Shown here: piece after piece, positions 10,279 through 23,660 of the stretch
How the letters are laid out: the number at the start of each line of letters is the position of its first letter
Position numbering within the stretch: position 1 is the first letter of the stretch
Source of the DNA: Eleusine coracana subsp. coracana
Lineage: Eukaryota; Streptophyta; Magnoliopsida; Poales; Poaceae
Reading direction: 5' to 3'
DNA: 64,000 bases
NCBI GenBank assembly: GCA_032690845.1
Contig: CM064428.1
Span: 21,116,001-21,180,000, forward strand
Notes under the pieces: model-generated
The model's database searches: none
Told to the model about the DNA's origin: nothing
What the model saw: the letters and a program-made list of their open reading frames with translations, nothing else
Made by a program: the position numbers and the translations under genes

Positions 10279-11521
10279 ATCTCCCCCTTTTTGGTGATGG
10301 ATGACAACCACTACTTATGATGATCCAAAGCGGACGAGCAACAAGGAACGAAAGGAAAATAAAGGATTGAAATATTTCCTTGGTCCTTACCTTGGAAGTA
10401 GTTTCCCCCTTGGAATGTGCTAGGAGTTAAGGGAGAACTACTAAATCATGTATCGCACTTCATATAGATCTTGAGTTGAATTTTGCGCCCGTCTTGGTGT
10501 CATGGGCTATGATCTTATTGAAGGAGACACGCACCAAAGACATAGATGTTCATGTCGGTGTAGATGTTCATTGTTGTTGTAGACATGCCCCATTGTTGTG
10601 TAGATGTTCATCTTGATATGATCTTCATGTGTACTTCAAGTGAACATGCACCATTGTCTTGATCATCTTCATTTGTTCTTCATGTTCTCCTCCTTCTTTC
10701 CTTCTCCCCTTTTGTTATTTTCTTGATCCTTGACTTGGCTTTTGGATCTTCATGTTCTTCTCCCACTTTGTGTTATTGACCTAGACTTGGCTTTTGGATC
10801 CTCATGTTCCTTCTCCCCCTTTGTCACCTATCACCAAAACACAAGAGAACCAAGGAGCAAATAACAAAATGGCAAGAGTTAGGAAACTCCCCCTTTCATG
10901 GTGCTCCTCCTTGGTCATGATGGTGTTCCACCATAGCTCCCCCCTACACACATGACTCAACAAAACATTTCCTTAAGAATGCAATGGTTAGTCATTAATG
11001 TGTTGGGAATGTATCAGTCATTTGTCTTTTAGCCATGCGAGTAGATTTAACCTTAGAACTCGTTTGAACATGACCCATTGGGCATGAAGCACAAAGATCA
11101 CTATGTGATCATCTAGAGGGTCATATGCTTACATTGTAAAGAAGCAACTTCCCCTAGAAACATGCTTGGAAGCATGTAAGATATCAGAATCCAAGAATGC
11201 ATGAATACAAGGAGTGTAAATGCAAATGCAACAAGTATACAAATGCATGATGCAATGCTAAAAAAAGAGAGAGAAAGGCTACAAACCAAAGTGCCAACGA
11301 TGAGTTGTTCTCTTCTCGAGCTTACTCATAATGGACCATTCTTCAAAGCCTTAGGCACACCATGAACCACCTTCCAAGTTTAACCCGTGTCCATTGCTAT
11401 CTCAAGGAGGTCCGAAGTTGACCTACAAGAAGAAGAGAAACAAGCACTAAACATAAGCACAAACAACAAAACAAACAAACAAAAGCTATACAAATTTAGA
11501 AGAGACAAGGTTTAGGGTTAC
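10279..11521 (-). other. 3' spacer of the copia element with polypurine tract
   Basis: Noncoding region between RNase H and LTR. The polypurine tract AAAAAGGGGGAGAT ends at 10279. Near 10733-10826 a phrase of about 60 bp (CTTGGCTTTTGGATC followed by TCATGTTC and TTCTCCC) occurs twice, and TGTAGATGTTCAT recurs at 10540-10615. Confidence 0.7.
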
Positions 11522-13716
11522 TCATGTGAAGTCTGAAAGGTCAAGAACATTGAGTTCTCCCCTTAGCTGGTTGAAGGTATTTTCGTCGAGTGGCTTGGTG
11601 AAGATATCCGCCAATTGTTCATGAGTTCGCACACTCACCAACTCAATGTCCTTCTTCTCAACATGGTCTCTTATGAAGTGATGCTTGACTTGAATATGCT
11701 TTGCATGATCATGATCTCCAATTTTGAGAGTCATTTTGATTGCCGCTTCACTATCACAATATAATGGCATTTGAGTGAAGTTAAGGACATAATCTGAGAG
11801 AGTTTGCCTTATGTAGAGAAGTTGAGCACAACATGCTCCTACCGCCATATACTCTGCTTCGGCTGTAGATAGAGCCACCAAGTTTTGCTTCTTTGAGCTC
11901 CAAGATACAAGAGATCTTCTAAGAATATGGAACCTCCCGATGTGTTCTTTCTATTCACTTTGCATCCCATGAAATCCGAATCCGAATACCAGTAACTCAA
12001 AGCTTGTTCCTCTAGGATACCATAATCCCATGGTAGGTGCGTACTTGAGGTATCTAAGAATCTTCTTCATGGCCTTCAAGTGTGACTCCTTTGGATTTTC
12101 TTGATAACATGCACATAAGCATACACTAAACATGATGTTCGGTCTTGAGGCGGTGAGATAGAGCAAGGACCCAATCATTGATCTATAGAGCTTGGGGTTC
12201 ACCGGTTTACTCTTTGCATCATCATCCAAGGGTTTTCTTATCGCCATAGGTGTATGCAAAGGCTTGCAATTGTCCATGTTGAATCTCCAGAGAAGATCCT
12301 TGGTATACTTTTTTTGGTAGATGAAGTTCCCTTCTCTCAATTGTTTAACTTAAAAACCAAGGAACACATGCAACTCTCCAATCATTGACATTTGGAATTC
12401 CCTAGCCATCATCTCCCGGAACTCTTCATTGAACTTCTCATTGGTTGACCCATAGTTGATATCATCCATATAGATTTGGCACACAAAGAGGTCCTTCCCA
12501 ACATGCCTTGTGAACAAGGTGATGTTAATGCTTCCAATAGTGAATCCATTCTTGAGTAGAAAGTTCCTCAAGTGTTCATACCATGCCCTTGGAGCTTGCT
12601 TGAGACCATAGAGAGCTTTCTTCAACTTGTACACATGTCTTGGACGCTTAGGGTCCTCAAAACCTAGAGGTTGTTCCACATAGATTTTCTCATTGATCTC
12701 TCCATTCAAGAAGGCACTTTTCATATCCATTTGATAGAGCTTGAAGCTATTGTGTGATGCGTAAGCAAGAAAGATCCAAATTGCCTCAAGACGAGCCACT
12801 GAAGCAAATGTTTTTTCAAAGTTAATGCTGCCACTTGAGAATATCCCTTAGCCACTAGACAAACCTTGTTCTTGACAATGGTCCCTTTCTCATCTTGTTT
12901 GTTCTTGAAGACCCACTTGGTGCCAACAACATTATGATTCTTGGGCCTCTTAACAAGTTTCCACACTTTGCACCTCTTAAAGTTGTTCAATTCTTCTTGC
13001 ATAGCCATTAGCCATTTGTGATCATCCATAACTTTATCAATGGTTGTGGGCTCAATCATAGAGACGAAGGAGAAGTTCTCAATTGCAATATTTGCCTCAT
13101 CAAGATTTATTTTACTCACATAGTTGGGCTTGTATTGATTCCTCCTTGTTCTAACTCCTTGAGATGAACTCTCAATGATCAAGTCACGTGAATGATCCTT
13201 GTTGATAGCTTTGAGTCTAGGAAGAGGTTCTTCTTGAGTGGGAGGAGGTCTAGGTGAAATATCTTGTGCATCTTGGATTCTTTGTAAGGTAGGGGAATCA
13301 CTCATATGCTTTATTCTTTTGTAACTAGAGCTTGGAGTGGATGAGGGGGTGTCATATGAAGAGCTTGGAGGGGTGGCTTGAGATGAAGTATGTGGGAAGG
13401 CTTGAGGTTCACTTCTCACTTGTGTTTCCTCTTGAGTAGATGGATGCACTCTCATTGATTCTTGGGACAAGCTAGTGGGTGTGTCAATGGCATCTTGGGT
13501 TGGTTCTTGCGCCGCGGAGGATGAGGTTGGTTCAGGTAGTGGAGTAGAGGGCTCACCAATATCATCATTATTGGCCTCATGGGGTAAAACCTTGCCCACG
13601 AGCATGTTCCTCAAAGCTTCCCTCATGGGTTCATCTCCAATGTTCATTTCACGAAATTCATTTGCCTTCTGAGAACCATTTGACTCATTAAATTGCACAT
13701 CATATGATTCTTCCAC
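11522..13716 (-). pseudogene. Copia pol: integrase tail, reverse transcriptase, RNase H
   Basis: The frame at 13716-12721 encodes the Ser/Thr/Pro-rich integrase tail and the start of RT (KWVFKNKQDEKGTIVKNK, LVAKGYSQ). A frameshift near 12800-12840 leads to 12799-12350 with QMDMKSAFLNGE, YGLKQAPRAWYEHL and the catalytic YMDD (QIYMDDINYG). A stop follows, then 12340-11951 (the CKPLHTPM, GSLLYLTASRPNI block), and 11881-11522 is RNase H (STAEAEYMA, DSEAAIKM, KHIQVKHHFIRD, ADIFTKPL). All RT and RNase H blocks are in order, but at least two breaks prevent a polyprotein. Confidence 0.9.
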
Positions 13717-14036
13717 ACAACCTGGGGCCGAGTTTTAGACCCTATATGCCTTGGAAGTCCCTGAGTATCCAATAAGAATGCCTTCATCAGTTCTGCTCTC
13801 AAACTTCCTAGGCTTCCTCCTCTTCTTGTAACAAGTGCAGCCAAAGACAATGGAGATATACATGGTTGGAAGTGTAGCAAGCTGTGATGATTGCCTCAGC
13901 CTAAAACCTCTCATGGGTTCAGTACTCATCTAGCATAGCACGAGCAAGGGTGATGAGTGTCTTGTTCTTCCTCTCCACTACTCCATTTTGCTCAGAAGTA
14001 TATGTAGCGGAGAATTCATGCTTGATCCCATTCTTG
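13717..14036 (-). pseudogene. Copia integrase C-terminal fragment
   Basis: The minus strand contains FGCTCYKKRRKP-type sequence and a segment ending in LARAMLDEY, matching 22639-22600 and below in the right-hand copy. A deletion of about 66 bp near 13848, compared with that copy, removes the KTPYELL block. The Tekay-like LTR starts at 14037. Confidence 0.8.
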
Positions 14037-17000
14037 TGTCACACCCTGTATTTTTCAAATTCGGGTTGTGAGCCTTTCTCACACTCAAAAGGCATAATTC
14101 TCATAATATTCTCACTTGAATCCTTCCACACACCCCTTTTTTTCCCTTAACCTTATGATTATCAAAACACCGAGTATCATTATTTTTTTTTCACATCCTT
14201 GCTTTTCCTAGCTTTGCTTAATATCTCTTCCCACCAAGTGTAAACTAACCTAACGACCAATAGTCAGCTCAAAACCTTGTCTGACATGTTTCAATCAAAC
14301 CCGCACACCACGAAACCGTATTCATCAATACGTCCCTTTGAGGCGACAAGTCTTCTCTTACTCTTGGTTTTGCACATACCAAGGCCAACAATATCTGGAC
14401 TATACTTGAATTCCAATCACAACCAATGTCCAACTCGATAATATCATGTTCATTAATTTCCTCTCGATGTTTTCACTTTGTTCTATGGGTCATGCAGCAC
14501 ATTAGGCTCATGCTAGTGGTCAAATAAACATCACCCACATACCAATTAATGAGGAATTTTTGCTGGTCACTAGCTCATCTATAAATCCCTACCAAAAAGG
14601 AGATGAAACAATCAACATAATGGCCACCATTCATGGCTGGCAGTTTTACTTGCTTCTGGTCCTCTCCCCTCCCCTCCCTACCCTTTCCTCTCCCCTTTCT
14701 AGGCCTCTAAAGTCAGACCTGGACGTCCTTTGGCCTGGCTCACGAGCTCCCTTGCCCCCTCACCTTCATTCCAGTCCATAAGAATCAAGTTCAACTCTTG
14801 CCATTGGTCTGTCCAGCCATAATGCCCCAAATTCCAATCCATGTTCATGTTGATCCAGCCAACGAAACATCACGAAATTTTACTAGGAGATGCACCTTGA
14901 TGCAGCCTACAACATATCCAAAATCCATGGCCATAGGAGCAGTGATGTGAGCAGGATCATGTTTTGAATGATGATTGCTCTCTGTTCTGGGCGCATCCAG
15001 CACGTGCATCGGTAATTCCCCTTCTATTTCTCCCAATTCTGATGCGTCCTTGATACATAATCATATCCTCAATGTGTTCCAGGAAGTTATGATCGTCTTG
15101 ACCAAAGCATATGCTAAGATCTGTCCTGATGCCTCCAGGAACGCGTTTGGCCCACCATCTATCCCGTCGTGACCTTACCTGTTTTCCCCCCTGCGATCTC
15201 CAGATCAGGTGATCTAACATCGACACCAGATTAATAGTATTGTGTCCTACAACTTATTCAACATATAGGTTCAAGTTGTAGCTCGATTAGTATAGCCATG
15301 GACCTATGAACTAGTGCCCCAGAGCTGGTCCATGAACCCATGAACTCGGTCCACCTATTTTAAGATTTATTTTAATTCAAATAAATCCAGGAAAATGGCT
15401 GTTTTGCACCTAAGCCCCTCTGTTTCGTCCTAATTAGTTTTTAAACCTGATTTCTTCACATAAGCTTTAGTTATTTCTATTTTAGCCCTAATATTTTTAT
15501 AAATATTATTTTAACCCTATAATTTGTAGAAACACCCCTCCACTCAATTTTAATTATATTTTAGTCCTGTCTTTTTACACTTTGGTCCTTGAGCTTATTA
15601 TAAATTACATTTTAGTCCCTAAACTTTTTATAAACAATATTTTCATCCAGTTATTTTACAATTTAGTCCCTATACTTTTCTAAAATTACTTTTAAGTCCC
15701 TAAACCTATTTGTTTTTACTATTTTAACCATACACCTTTAAACCTTCGTAACTTTTTACTCGTAACTCCGATTTAGATGATTTTTGCGCTCACGTGATTG
15801 TAGAAATGCGTACCATCTTTTATGATTGATTTTAAAGTATTTTATTATTGTTTGGTGTACTGTTTCTTAGTTTGTTTATATGATTATGTGCATATCGTCC
15901 CTGCGTGACGTTAATTAGAGAACGTGTTGATCCTAGAATCGCAAGAGCTTGAATTGAAGACCTGAGCAGCAACATCCATTTTCAGGCAAGTGTACTTGAT
16001 GCATTTTGTACCTATTATAATGTTATTGTAGAATTGCATGCTTGTGTCAATTGATTGGGAACCTGTTGTTAGGGTTTACTAGCATTGTTTTACCTTGTCC
16101 TTGTCGCCTTGAACTACAGTCTTGGTTATCAATGAGTAGACATGCTTAGTTGCTTATTGGGTGGTTGGGTCCAATTTAATGTTGACTAATGAATAATATC
16201 ACGTGGGAAATGATTGGTAATTCTTTTAGCAACATGGATAAGGGATCTATGCAAGCCGGATGGAATGGATGTGGTGTCGTGGGCACATGGTTGGTGGTGG
16301 TAGGCTTGTTGTAGATCCTAGGACCCAGTTCTTGGAGCGGTAACGTAGGACAACAGTGCCATTACAAGGCTACTATGGAACAGCTTGGCTGATTAATTAG
16401 GAGTTCTCCTAGTGTCGGTGCAGCATTTTGGTGGAGCGGGGAATAGAAGTCAAGAGGACTGTCCTTGTATCCGAATGGCTCAAGAGGGGGCTCCTAGGGT
16501 GATGAGCTGCTTGTTGAGGGGCTATCACTTATGGATGGGAGTGGAACCTTAGTCGCTAGCATGTCTTGGGAGACCCTTTGTAAAAGCCTCGTAGTGATCT
16601 CCTGCCCGCACACCTAAGGAAGTGTGCTAGTGCTTGGCCGGCATGGCAACATGGAGACTCTAGTCCACCTGGCAACAGGGGACGAAATCACGACTTGTGG
16701 GTAAAGTGGTATAAACTCTGCAGAGTATCAAACTATCATGACAGTCGTGCTCACGGCCACGAGCGGCCTGGAATCCTCACAAGATTAGTTGGTTATGGGT
16801 AGGAATGGTTGGGATGGTTGGATGGTTCGGACTTGGATTCGATAGTACCATGTAGGTTGAGAGTTGGGATGACCCCACTTAGTAATTAGGATGCATAGGA
16901 AATTGAAAGCTTATGCAACAAACCCCCTTTAAAGCCTTCCTTGTCTTTAGCCCCATGTCATCTCCCCCCCCCCCACTTGCTGAGTATGGCACGTACTCAC

Positions 17001-17309
17001 CCTTGCTATATCCCACATTGCTGCTCAGGTACAGGAGAATGAAGGTACAACTATGAAGACGATGGAGGAGTCTAGGCATGCGGTCTTCCAATCGACTTCC
17101 TGTGGGAGCTGAAGGACGCCAACGCTTAGTTTATTTTGCTGCAATGTAATCTTTTTCTTTTTGACCTATGGGTCACTGTTGTAATAATATTATCGTTTTA
17201 ATAAAGATATTGTTCTTTTATCACAATAATTGTCATGTGTGCGTGAAAACTTGATCCTGGGCACACATACAGATGCATTCGGTTTCGGTCATTGGAACCG
17301 GGTGTGGTA
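14037..17309 (+). repeat. 5' LTR of the Tekay-like element
   Basis: It begins TGTCACACCC and ends GGGTGTGGTA, a nearly perfect inverted pair (the expected end would be TGTGACA). It contains a run of related phrases, TTTAGTCCCTAAAC-like, at about 15540-15720, and an 11-C tract at about 16966-16976. It lacks about 80 bp present in the 3' LTR (about 20205-20285). Confidence 0.85.
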
Positions 17310-17311
17310 AG

Positions 17312-17323
17312 TGGTATCAGAGC
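17312..17323 (+). promoter_or_regulatory. Primer binding site, tRNA-Met
   Basis: TGGTATCAGAGC lies two bases after the 5' LTR and is complementary to the 3' end of initiator tRNA-Met. Confidence 0.9.
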
Positions 17324-18938
17324 TATATCAACCGCCGGACACAAGCCTAGATAGAATGACCATGCAATAGGTTCTATTTTTAAAACTAGTATTTAGAGAA
17401 CTTTTGCAAACTCTTCTATCTTCTATCCTCTATTCTTATTTTCTCTTTACTTGTCTATTCTCAAATGTTTGACAAAATACTATTTCTAATATTCCTTTTC
17501 CCTTTCAAAATATTAGTGTTGTTGACTTAAACTATCACGAACAAGATGAATGACATTGAAGATCTTGCAAGCTGGTTCTACCCAATATGAAGATGAAGGA
17601 TGGACAACCAAACTTAAAGACTCTTCACAACACCAAGGACAATGGCCGCACTTCGCATCAAACCTGAAGAAAGACCTTAAGCATAATCATGATTTAGGAC
17701 CCTTCCCACCTTAGGATAATAATCGCTGGATAGAATGACGTTGCTAATTGTGTGCTTGTGTTGCTTGTGGTGTGCTATGTTTGAGTTGGATCTTTGATTG
17801 AGTGTTGCTGTGCTTGCAAAGCATTAGATTTGTTATCACATCATTTGTTATACCTAGTTTAGTTTAGTTGGGGTAATGTCTCCCTCTATTCTTTGCTATC
17901 TTACCTTCACTCTATCCTATTCTAGCCTCTTATGACCTAACCAAATCCAAGAGATGTTGATGTCAACCACTATAGGCTTTGGAGGTAGCACTGACAAAAG
18001 GACGCCAAGACCCAAGAAAGTTCACACTTACCCTTGCTCTAGTCAACAATCGTAACTTCGTGATCTCCTCATGGAGAAGGGCAACACACGACTACTAGCT
18101 TCAGGAGAATGACTTCCCTTGTGACACCAATAGAAGAGTAAGATCAAGAGACGTACAAAAAGAAGGATGTCAAGTTTCCTATGGAGAAGTTGCAAGAGTA
18201 AACACAAGGAGTCAATCAAGTGAATTGTGTTTGAGAATGAAAATTGAACCTATCTCTAACCTTTTCTTGCTAACCACACAGAATCTCGGGGCGAGATTCC
18301 TGTTAAGAGGGGTAGTATTGTCACATCCCAAAAATTTCAAATTTTGGGTTGTGACCCAATTCCACTAAACTTCAACATTTTTTTTATAATAGATTAAAAT
18401 TTTATTTTAAATTAATTAGATAATATAGAATTATAATTTATTGTAGGAAAAAGGGCTATTTTCTAAATTAAATAAATTAATTTAGGTTAGTAATATTTTG
18501 TATCTTGACTCCAAAACTTGTTTCGGTTTGATCAAATCACCACCACGAAGGTCATCATCACGACAACAAGAGTAATAAGACAAGGCGCTAAAGACTTTCA
18601 ATAAGAGAAGTGAAGTACTTCAGCCACAACAAGAGACGAAGTAATGGATATCAGCGTAGACTATTGTTTGTAGAGTAATGAGTGATTGTGTGTTATGATT
18701 GTTTTAGGTTGTTTGAGCCTATCCTTCCTTGGTCAACATTTTATCCTTGGAACCTATCTACAATCTTTGATGCATATAGTATGGTCCTATTTTCGTATTC
18801 ATAATTCTTTAGCTCATCATTCATTGTCCATTCCATTATTTTCTTTTGATCTTTACAAACTGTAGTCTTGTATGTTCAAATTTCTATGTCCTACTATCTT
18901 TGAATCTCGGGATGAGATTGTTTTTAAGGGTGGTAGTT
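17324..18938 (+). other. Noncoding interior of the Tekay-like element, with two PPT-like blocks
   Basis: No retroelement ORF is seen. At 18281-18318 a hairpin (AATCTCGGGGCGAGATT) and purine tract (AAGAGGGGTAGTAT) are followed by TGTCACATCCCAAAAATT, which looks like the start of a different Tekay-type LTR. At 18903-18938 a second hairpin (AATCTCGGGATGAGATT) and tract (AAGGGTGGTAGTT) precede the true 3' LTR. The interior therefore seems to be chimeric. Confidence 0.7.
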
Positions 18939-21900
18939 TGTCAAACCCCGTATTTTTCAAATTCGGGTTGTGAGCCTTTCTGACACTCAAAAGGCATAAT
19001 TCTCATAATATTCTCACTTGAATCCTTCCACACACCCCTTTTTTTCCCTTAACCTTATGATTATCAAAACACCGAGTATCATTATTATTTTTTCTCACAT
19101 CCTTGCTTTTCCTAGCTTTGCTTAATATCTCTTCCCATCAAGTGTAAACTAACCTAACGACCAATAGTCAGCTCAAAACCTTGTCCGACATGTTGTCTCA
19201 ATCAAACCTGCACACCACGAAACCGTGTTCATCAATACGTCCCTTTGAGACGACAAGTCTTCTCTTACTCTTGGTTTTGCACATACCAAGGCCAACAATA
19301 TCTGGACTATACTTGAATTCCAATCACAACCAATGTCCAACTCGATAATATCATGTTCATTAATTTCCTCTCGATGTTTTCACTTTGTTCTATGGGTCAT
19401 GCAGCACATTAGGCTCATGCTAGTGGCCAAATAAACATCACCCAAATACCACTTAATGAGGAATTTTTGCTGGTCACTAGCTCATCTATAAATCCCCACC
19501 AAAAAGGAGATGAAACAATCAACATAATGGCCACCATTCATGGCTGGCAGTTTTACTTGCTTCTTGGCCTCCCCCTCCCCTCCCTACCCTTTCCTCTCCC
19601 CTTTCTAGGCCTCTAAAGTCACACCTGGACGTCCCTTGGCCTGGCTCACGAGCTCCCTTGCCCCGTCACCTTCATTCCCATCCATAAGCATCAAGTTCAA
19701 CTCTTGCCATCAGTCTGTCCAGTCACAATGCCCCAAATTCCAATCCATGTTCCCGTTGATCCAGCCAACAAAACATCAGGAAATTTTACCAGGAGATGAA
19801 CCTTGATGCAGCCTACAACATATCCAAAATTCATGGCCATAGGAGCAGTGATGTGAGCAAGATCATGTTTTGAATGACGACTGCTCTCTGTTCTGGGCGC
19901 ATCCAGCACGTGCATCGGTAATTACCCTTCTATTTCTCCTAATTCTGATGTGTCCTTAATACATAATCATATCCTCGATGTGTTCCAAGAATTTATGATC
20001 GTCTTGACCAAAGCATATGCTAAGATCTATCCTGATGCCTCCAGAAACGTGTTTGGCCCACCATCTATTGCGTCGTGACCTTGCCTGTTTTCCCCCCTGC
20101 GATCTCCAGATCAGGTGAGTTAACATCAACACGAGATTACTAGTATTGTGTCCCAGAACTTATTCAACATATAGGTTCAAGTTGTAGCTCGATTAGAATA
20201 GCCAATCAGCGGGAACGCGCAAGTCTTTTGTCGTGCCGTTTTGTCCACAGCAGCAGCCCACTACCTACCCAGTCCCGGGTCACCATGGACCAATGAACCA
20301 ATGCCCCAGAGCCGGTCCATTAATCCATGAACTAGGTCCACCTGTTTTAAGATTTATTTTAATTTAAATAAATCCAGAAAAATGGCTATTTTGCACCTAA
20401 GCCCCTCTATTTCGTCCTAATTAGTTTTTAAACCAGATTTCTTCACATAAGCTTTAGTTATTTCTGTTTTAGCCCTAATATTTTTATAAATATTATTTTA
20501 ACCCTATAATTTTGTAGAAACACCCCTCTATTTAATTTTAATTATATTTTAGTCCTGTCCTTTTACACTTTGGTCCCTGAGCTTATTATAAATTACATTT
20601 TAGTCCCTAAACTTTTTATAAACTATATTTTCATCCTGTTATTCTATAATTTAGTCCCTATACTTTTCTAAAATTACTTTTAAGTCCCTAAACCTATTTG
20701 CTTTTACTATTTTAACCATACACCTTTAAACCTTCGTAACTTTTTACTCGTAACTCCGATTTAGATGTTTTTTGCGCTCACGCGGTCGTAGAAATGCGTA
20801 CCATCTTTTGTGATTGATTTTAAAGTATCTTATTATTGTTTGGTGTACTGTTTCTTAGTTTGTTTATATGATTGTGTGCATGTCGTGCCTACGTGACGTT
20901 AATTAGAGAACATGTTGATCCTAGAATCACAAGAGCTTGAATTGAAGACCTGAGCAGCAACATCCATTTTCAGGCAAGTGTCCGTGATGTAATTTGTACC
21001 TATTATAATGTTATTGTAGAATTGCATGCTTGTGTCAATTGATTGGGAACCTGTTGTTAGGTTTTACTAGCATTGTTTTACCTTGTCCTTGTCGCCTTGA
21101 ACTAGAGTCTTGGTTATCAATGAGTAGACATGCTTAGTTGCTTATTGGGTGGTTGGGTCCAATTTAATGTTGACTAATGAACAATATCACATGGGGAATG
21201 ATTGGTAACTCTTTTAGCAACATGGAGTAGGGATCTATGCAAGCCGGATGGAATGGATGTGGTGTCGTGGGCACATGGTTGGTGGTGGTAGGCTTGTTAT
21301 AGATTCTAGGACCCGGTTCTTGGTGTGGTAACGCAGGACAATAGTGCCGTCACAAGGCTGCTATGGAACAGCTTGGCTGATTAATTAGGAGTTCTCCTAG
21401 TGTCGGTGCAGCATTTTGGTGAAGCGGAGAATGGTAGTCAAGAGGACTGTCCTTGTATCCGAATGGCTCAAGAAGGGGCTCCTAGGGTGATGAGCTGCTT
21501 GTTGAGAGGCTATCACTTACGGACGGGAGTGGAACCTTAGTGGCTAGCATGTACTGGGAGACCCTTTGTAAAAGCCTCGTAGTGATCTCCTGGCCGCACC
21601 CCTAAGGAAGTGTGCTAGTGCTTGGCTGGCATGGAAACATGGAGACTCTAGTCCACCTGGTAACAGGGGATGAAATCATGACTTGTGGGTAAAGTGGTAC
21701 AAACTCTGCAGAGTATCAAACTATCATGACAGCCGTGCTCACGGTCACAAGCGGCCTAGAATCCTCACAAGATTAGTTGGTTATGGGTAGGAATGGATGG
21801 GATGGTTGGATGGTTCGGACTTGGATTGGATAGAACTATGTAGGTTGAGGGTTGGGATGACCCCACTTAGTAATTAGGATGCATAGGAAATTAAAAGCTC

Positions 21901-22261
21901 ATGCAACAAACCCCCTTTAAAGCCTTCCTTGTCTTTAGCCCCATGTCATCTTTTTGTCCCACTTGCTGAGTACGGCACGTACTCACCCTTGCTATATCCC
22001 ACATTGCTGCTCAGCTACAGGGGAATGAAGGTACAACTATGAAGACGATGGAGGAGTCTAGGCATGCGGTCTTCTGGTCGACTTCCTGTGGGAGCTGAAG
22101 GACGCTAACGCTTAGTTTATTCCGCTGCAATGTAATCTTTTTCTTTTTGACCTACAGGTCACTGTTGTAATAATATTATCGTTTTAATAAAGATATTGTT
22201 CTTTTATCATAATAATTGTCATGTGTGCGTGAAAACTTGATCCTAGGCACGTATACAGATG
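18939..22261 (+). repeat. 3' LTR of the Tekay-like element, 3' end missing
   Basis: It starts TGTCAAACCC and matches the 5' LTR at about 97% over the first 300 bp compared by eye. It stops at CAGATG (22261), where the 5' LTR continues for 34 more bases. Copia sequence follows directly. Confidence 0.85.
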
Positions 22262-23660
22262 TTCCTCAAAGCTTCCCTCATGGGTTCATCTCCAATGTTC
22301 ACTTCATGAAATTCATCTCCCTTCTGAGAACCATTTGACTTATTAAAGTGCACATCATATGATTCTTCCACACAACCTGGGGCCAAGTTCTAGACCCTAT
22401 ATGCCTTGGAAGTCCTTGAGTATCCAATAAGAATGCCTTCATTAGTTCTGCTCTCAAACTTCCCAGGCTTCCTCCTCTTCTTGTAACAAGTGCAGCCAAA
22501 GACCCAAAAATAGGAAACATTCGGTTTTTGTCCAACCAATAGCTCATAAGGTGTCTTCTTCAAAAGGCGATGGAGAGATACATGGTTGGAAGTGTAGCAA
22601 GCCATGTTGATTGCCTCAGCCTAAAACCTCTCATGAGTTCAGTACTCATCTAGCATAGCACGAGCAAGGGTGATGAGTGTCTTGTTCTTCCTCTCCACTA
22701 CTCCATTCTGCTCAGAAGTATATGTAGCGGAGAATTCATGCTTGATCCCCTTCTTGTCACAGTATTTCTCCACTATTGTGTTCTTGAACTCAGTCCCAAT
22801 TTCACTCCTTATCTTCACAATATTGGCTTTGAATTCATTCTTTGCTCTCCTTGCAAACTTTCTAAAGATATCACTTGCTTGAGACTTGTCCACAAGAAAG
22901 AAGGTTTAAGTATATCTCGTGAAATCATCCACAATCATCAAGCAATATAGATTCCCTCCTAGACTCTTGTAATGTGTTGGCCCAAACAAGTCCATGTGCA
23001 ACAGCTCCAGAGGACGAGATGTAGACATGAAAGACTTGGTGGGATGTGAAGATGCAACTTGCTTTGCAGCCTGACAGGAACTGCACATTCTATCCTTCTC
23101 AAAGGTCACATTCTTGATTTCTTCAACTAGATTTCTCTTAATCACTTTCTTGAGTTGATTCATTCCCACACGTGCCAATCTTCTATGCCACAACCATCCC
23201 TTAGTTGCCTTGGTGAATAGGCAAGTACTTGGTGGCATGTTGCTTGATTTGAAGTCCATGATATACAAGTTCTCATGCCTCACTCCATGAAATACTAGCC
23301 CTTTCTTTGCATTTTCAGTCATTGCACCATCCTCATCAAATGTGCACTTGAATCCCATGTCATAAAGCTGACCAATAGACAAGAGATTGAAATTGAGGGT
23401 TTCCATAAGAAATACCTTGGAGAGATGGAGGTCCCCTGTAATGACCACCTTGTCTGAGCCTCTAACTCTCCCTTTTGAGTTGTCCTCAAAAGTCACATTC
23501 TCACTGTCTTCGTTTTCATCAATGTTGGTGAACATGGTTGGCTTCCCGGTCATATGTTGGGTGCGCCTACTATCAAGTATCTAGTGGGTACCTCTACTCT
23601 TGTAGTTGACCCTAGTAGTAGCCATAAGACAAGCACTAGAGGAAGATGGGTTAATATCCG
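22262..23660 (-). pseudogene. Copia protease and integrase, minus strand
   Basis: From right to left: a protease start (ILDSRRTQHMTGK, where copia proteases usually have DSGCTQHMTG), the GAG-pre-integrase zinc finger (WHRRLARVGMNQL through CSSCQAAK) and the integrase core (LHMDLFGPTHYKSLGG, DDFTRYT). The second catalytic Asp is lost: IRSEIGTEF stands where IRSDNGTEF is usual. NGVVERKNKTL keeps the catalytic Glu. A stop near 22900 and others break the frame. The part at 22262-22770 duplicates 13605-14036 but is not interrupted. Confidence 0.85.

Larger units (their letters stand above)
9005..14036 (-). mobile_element. SIRE-type Ty1/copia element, 3' part, minus strand
   Basis: From right to left it holds the integrase end, a Ser/Pro-rich linker, reverse transcriptase, RNase H, a 1.2-kb 3' spacer and most of the 3' LTR. 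The LTR is broken at 9005 by the CRM-like insertion and the integrase at 14036 by a Tekay-like insertion. The long spacer between RNase H and LTR, the long linker and the LTR palindromes fit the SIRE (Maximus) lineage; that assignment is from memory of the family. Confidence 0.8.
14037..22261 (+). mobile_element. Tekay-like LTR element without coding capacity (LARD-type)
   Basis: Two direct repeats of 3.27 and 3.32 kb flank 1.63 kb of internal DNA in which no retroelement protein is seen. LTRs starting TGTCACACCC, a tRNA-Met primer site and a hairpin plus purine tract before the 3' LTR are features I associate with the Tekay/Del lineage. Long LTRs with a noncoding interior define large retrotransposon derivatives, which depend on proteins supplied in trans. 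The element sits in copia integrase after tcttg (14032-14036). Its 3' LTR lacks about the last 34 bp, so no target duplication can be checked at the right. Confidence 0.85.

Noticed and set aside
14037..22261. Two Tekay-like LTRs as independent solo LTRs
   Set aside because: A primer site directly after the first and a purine tract before the second show they are the ends of one element.
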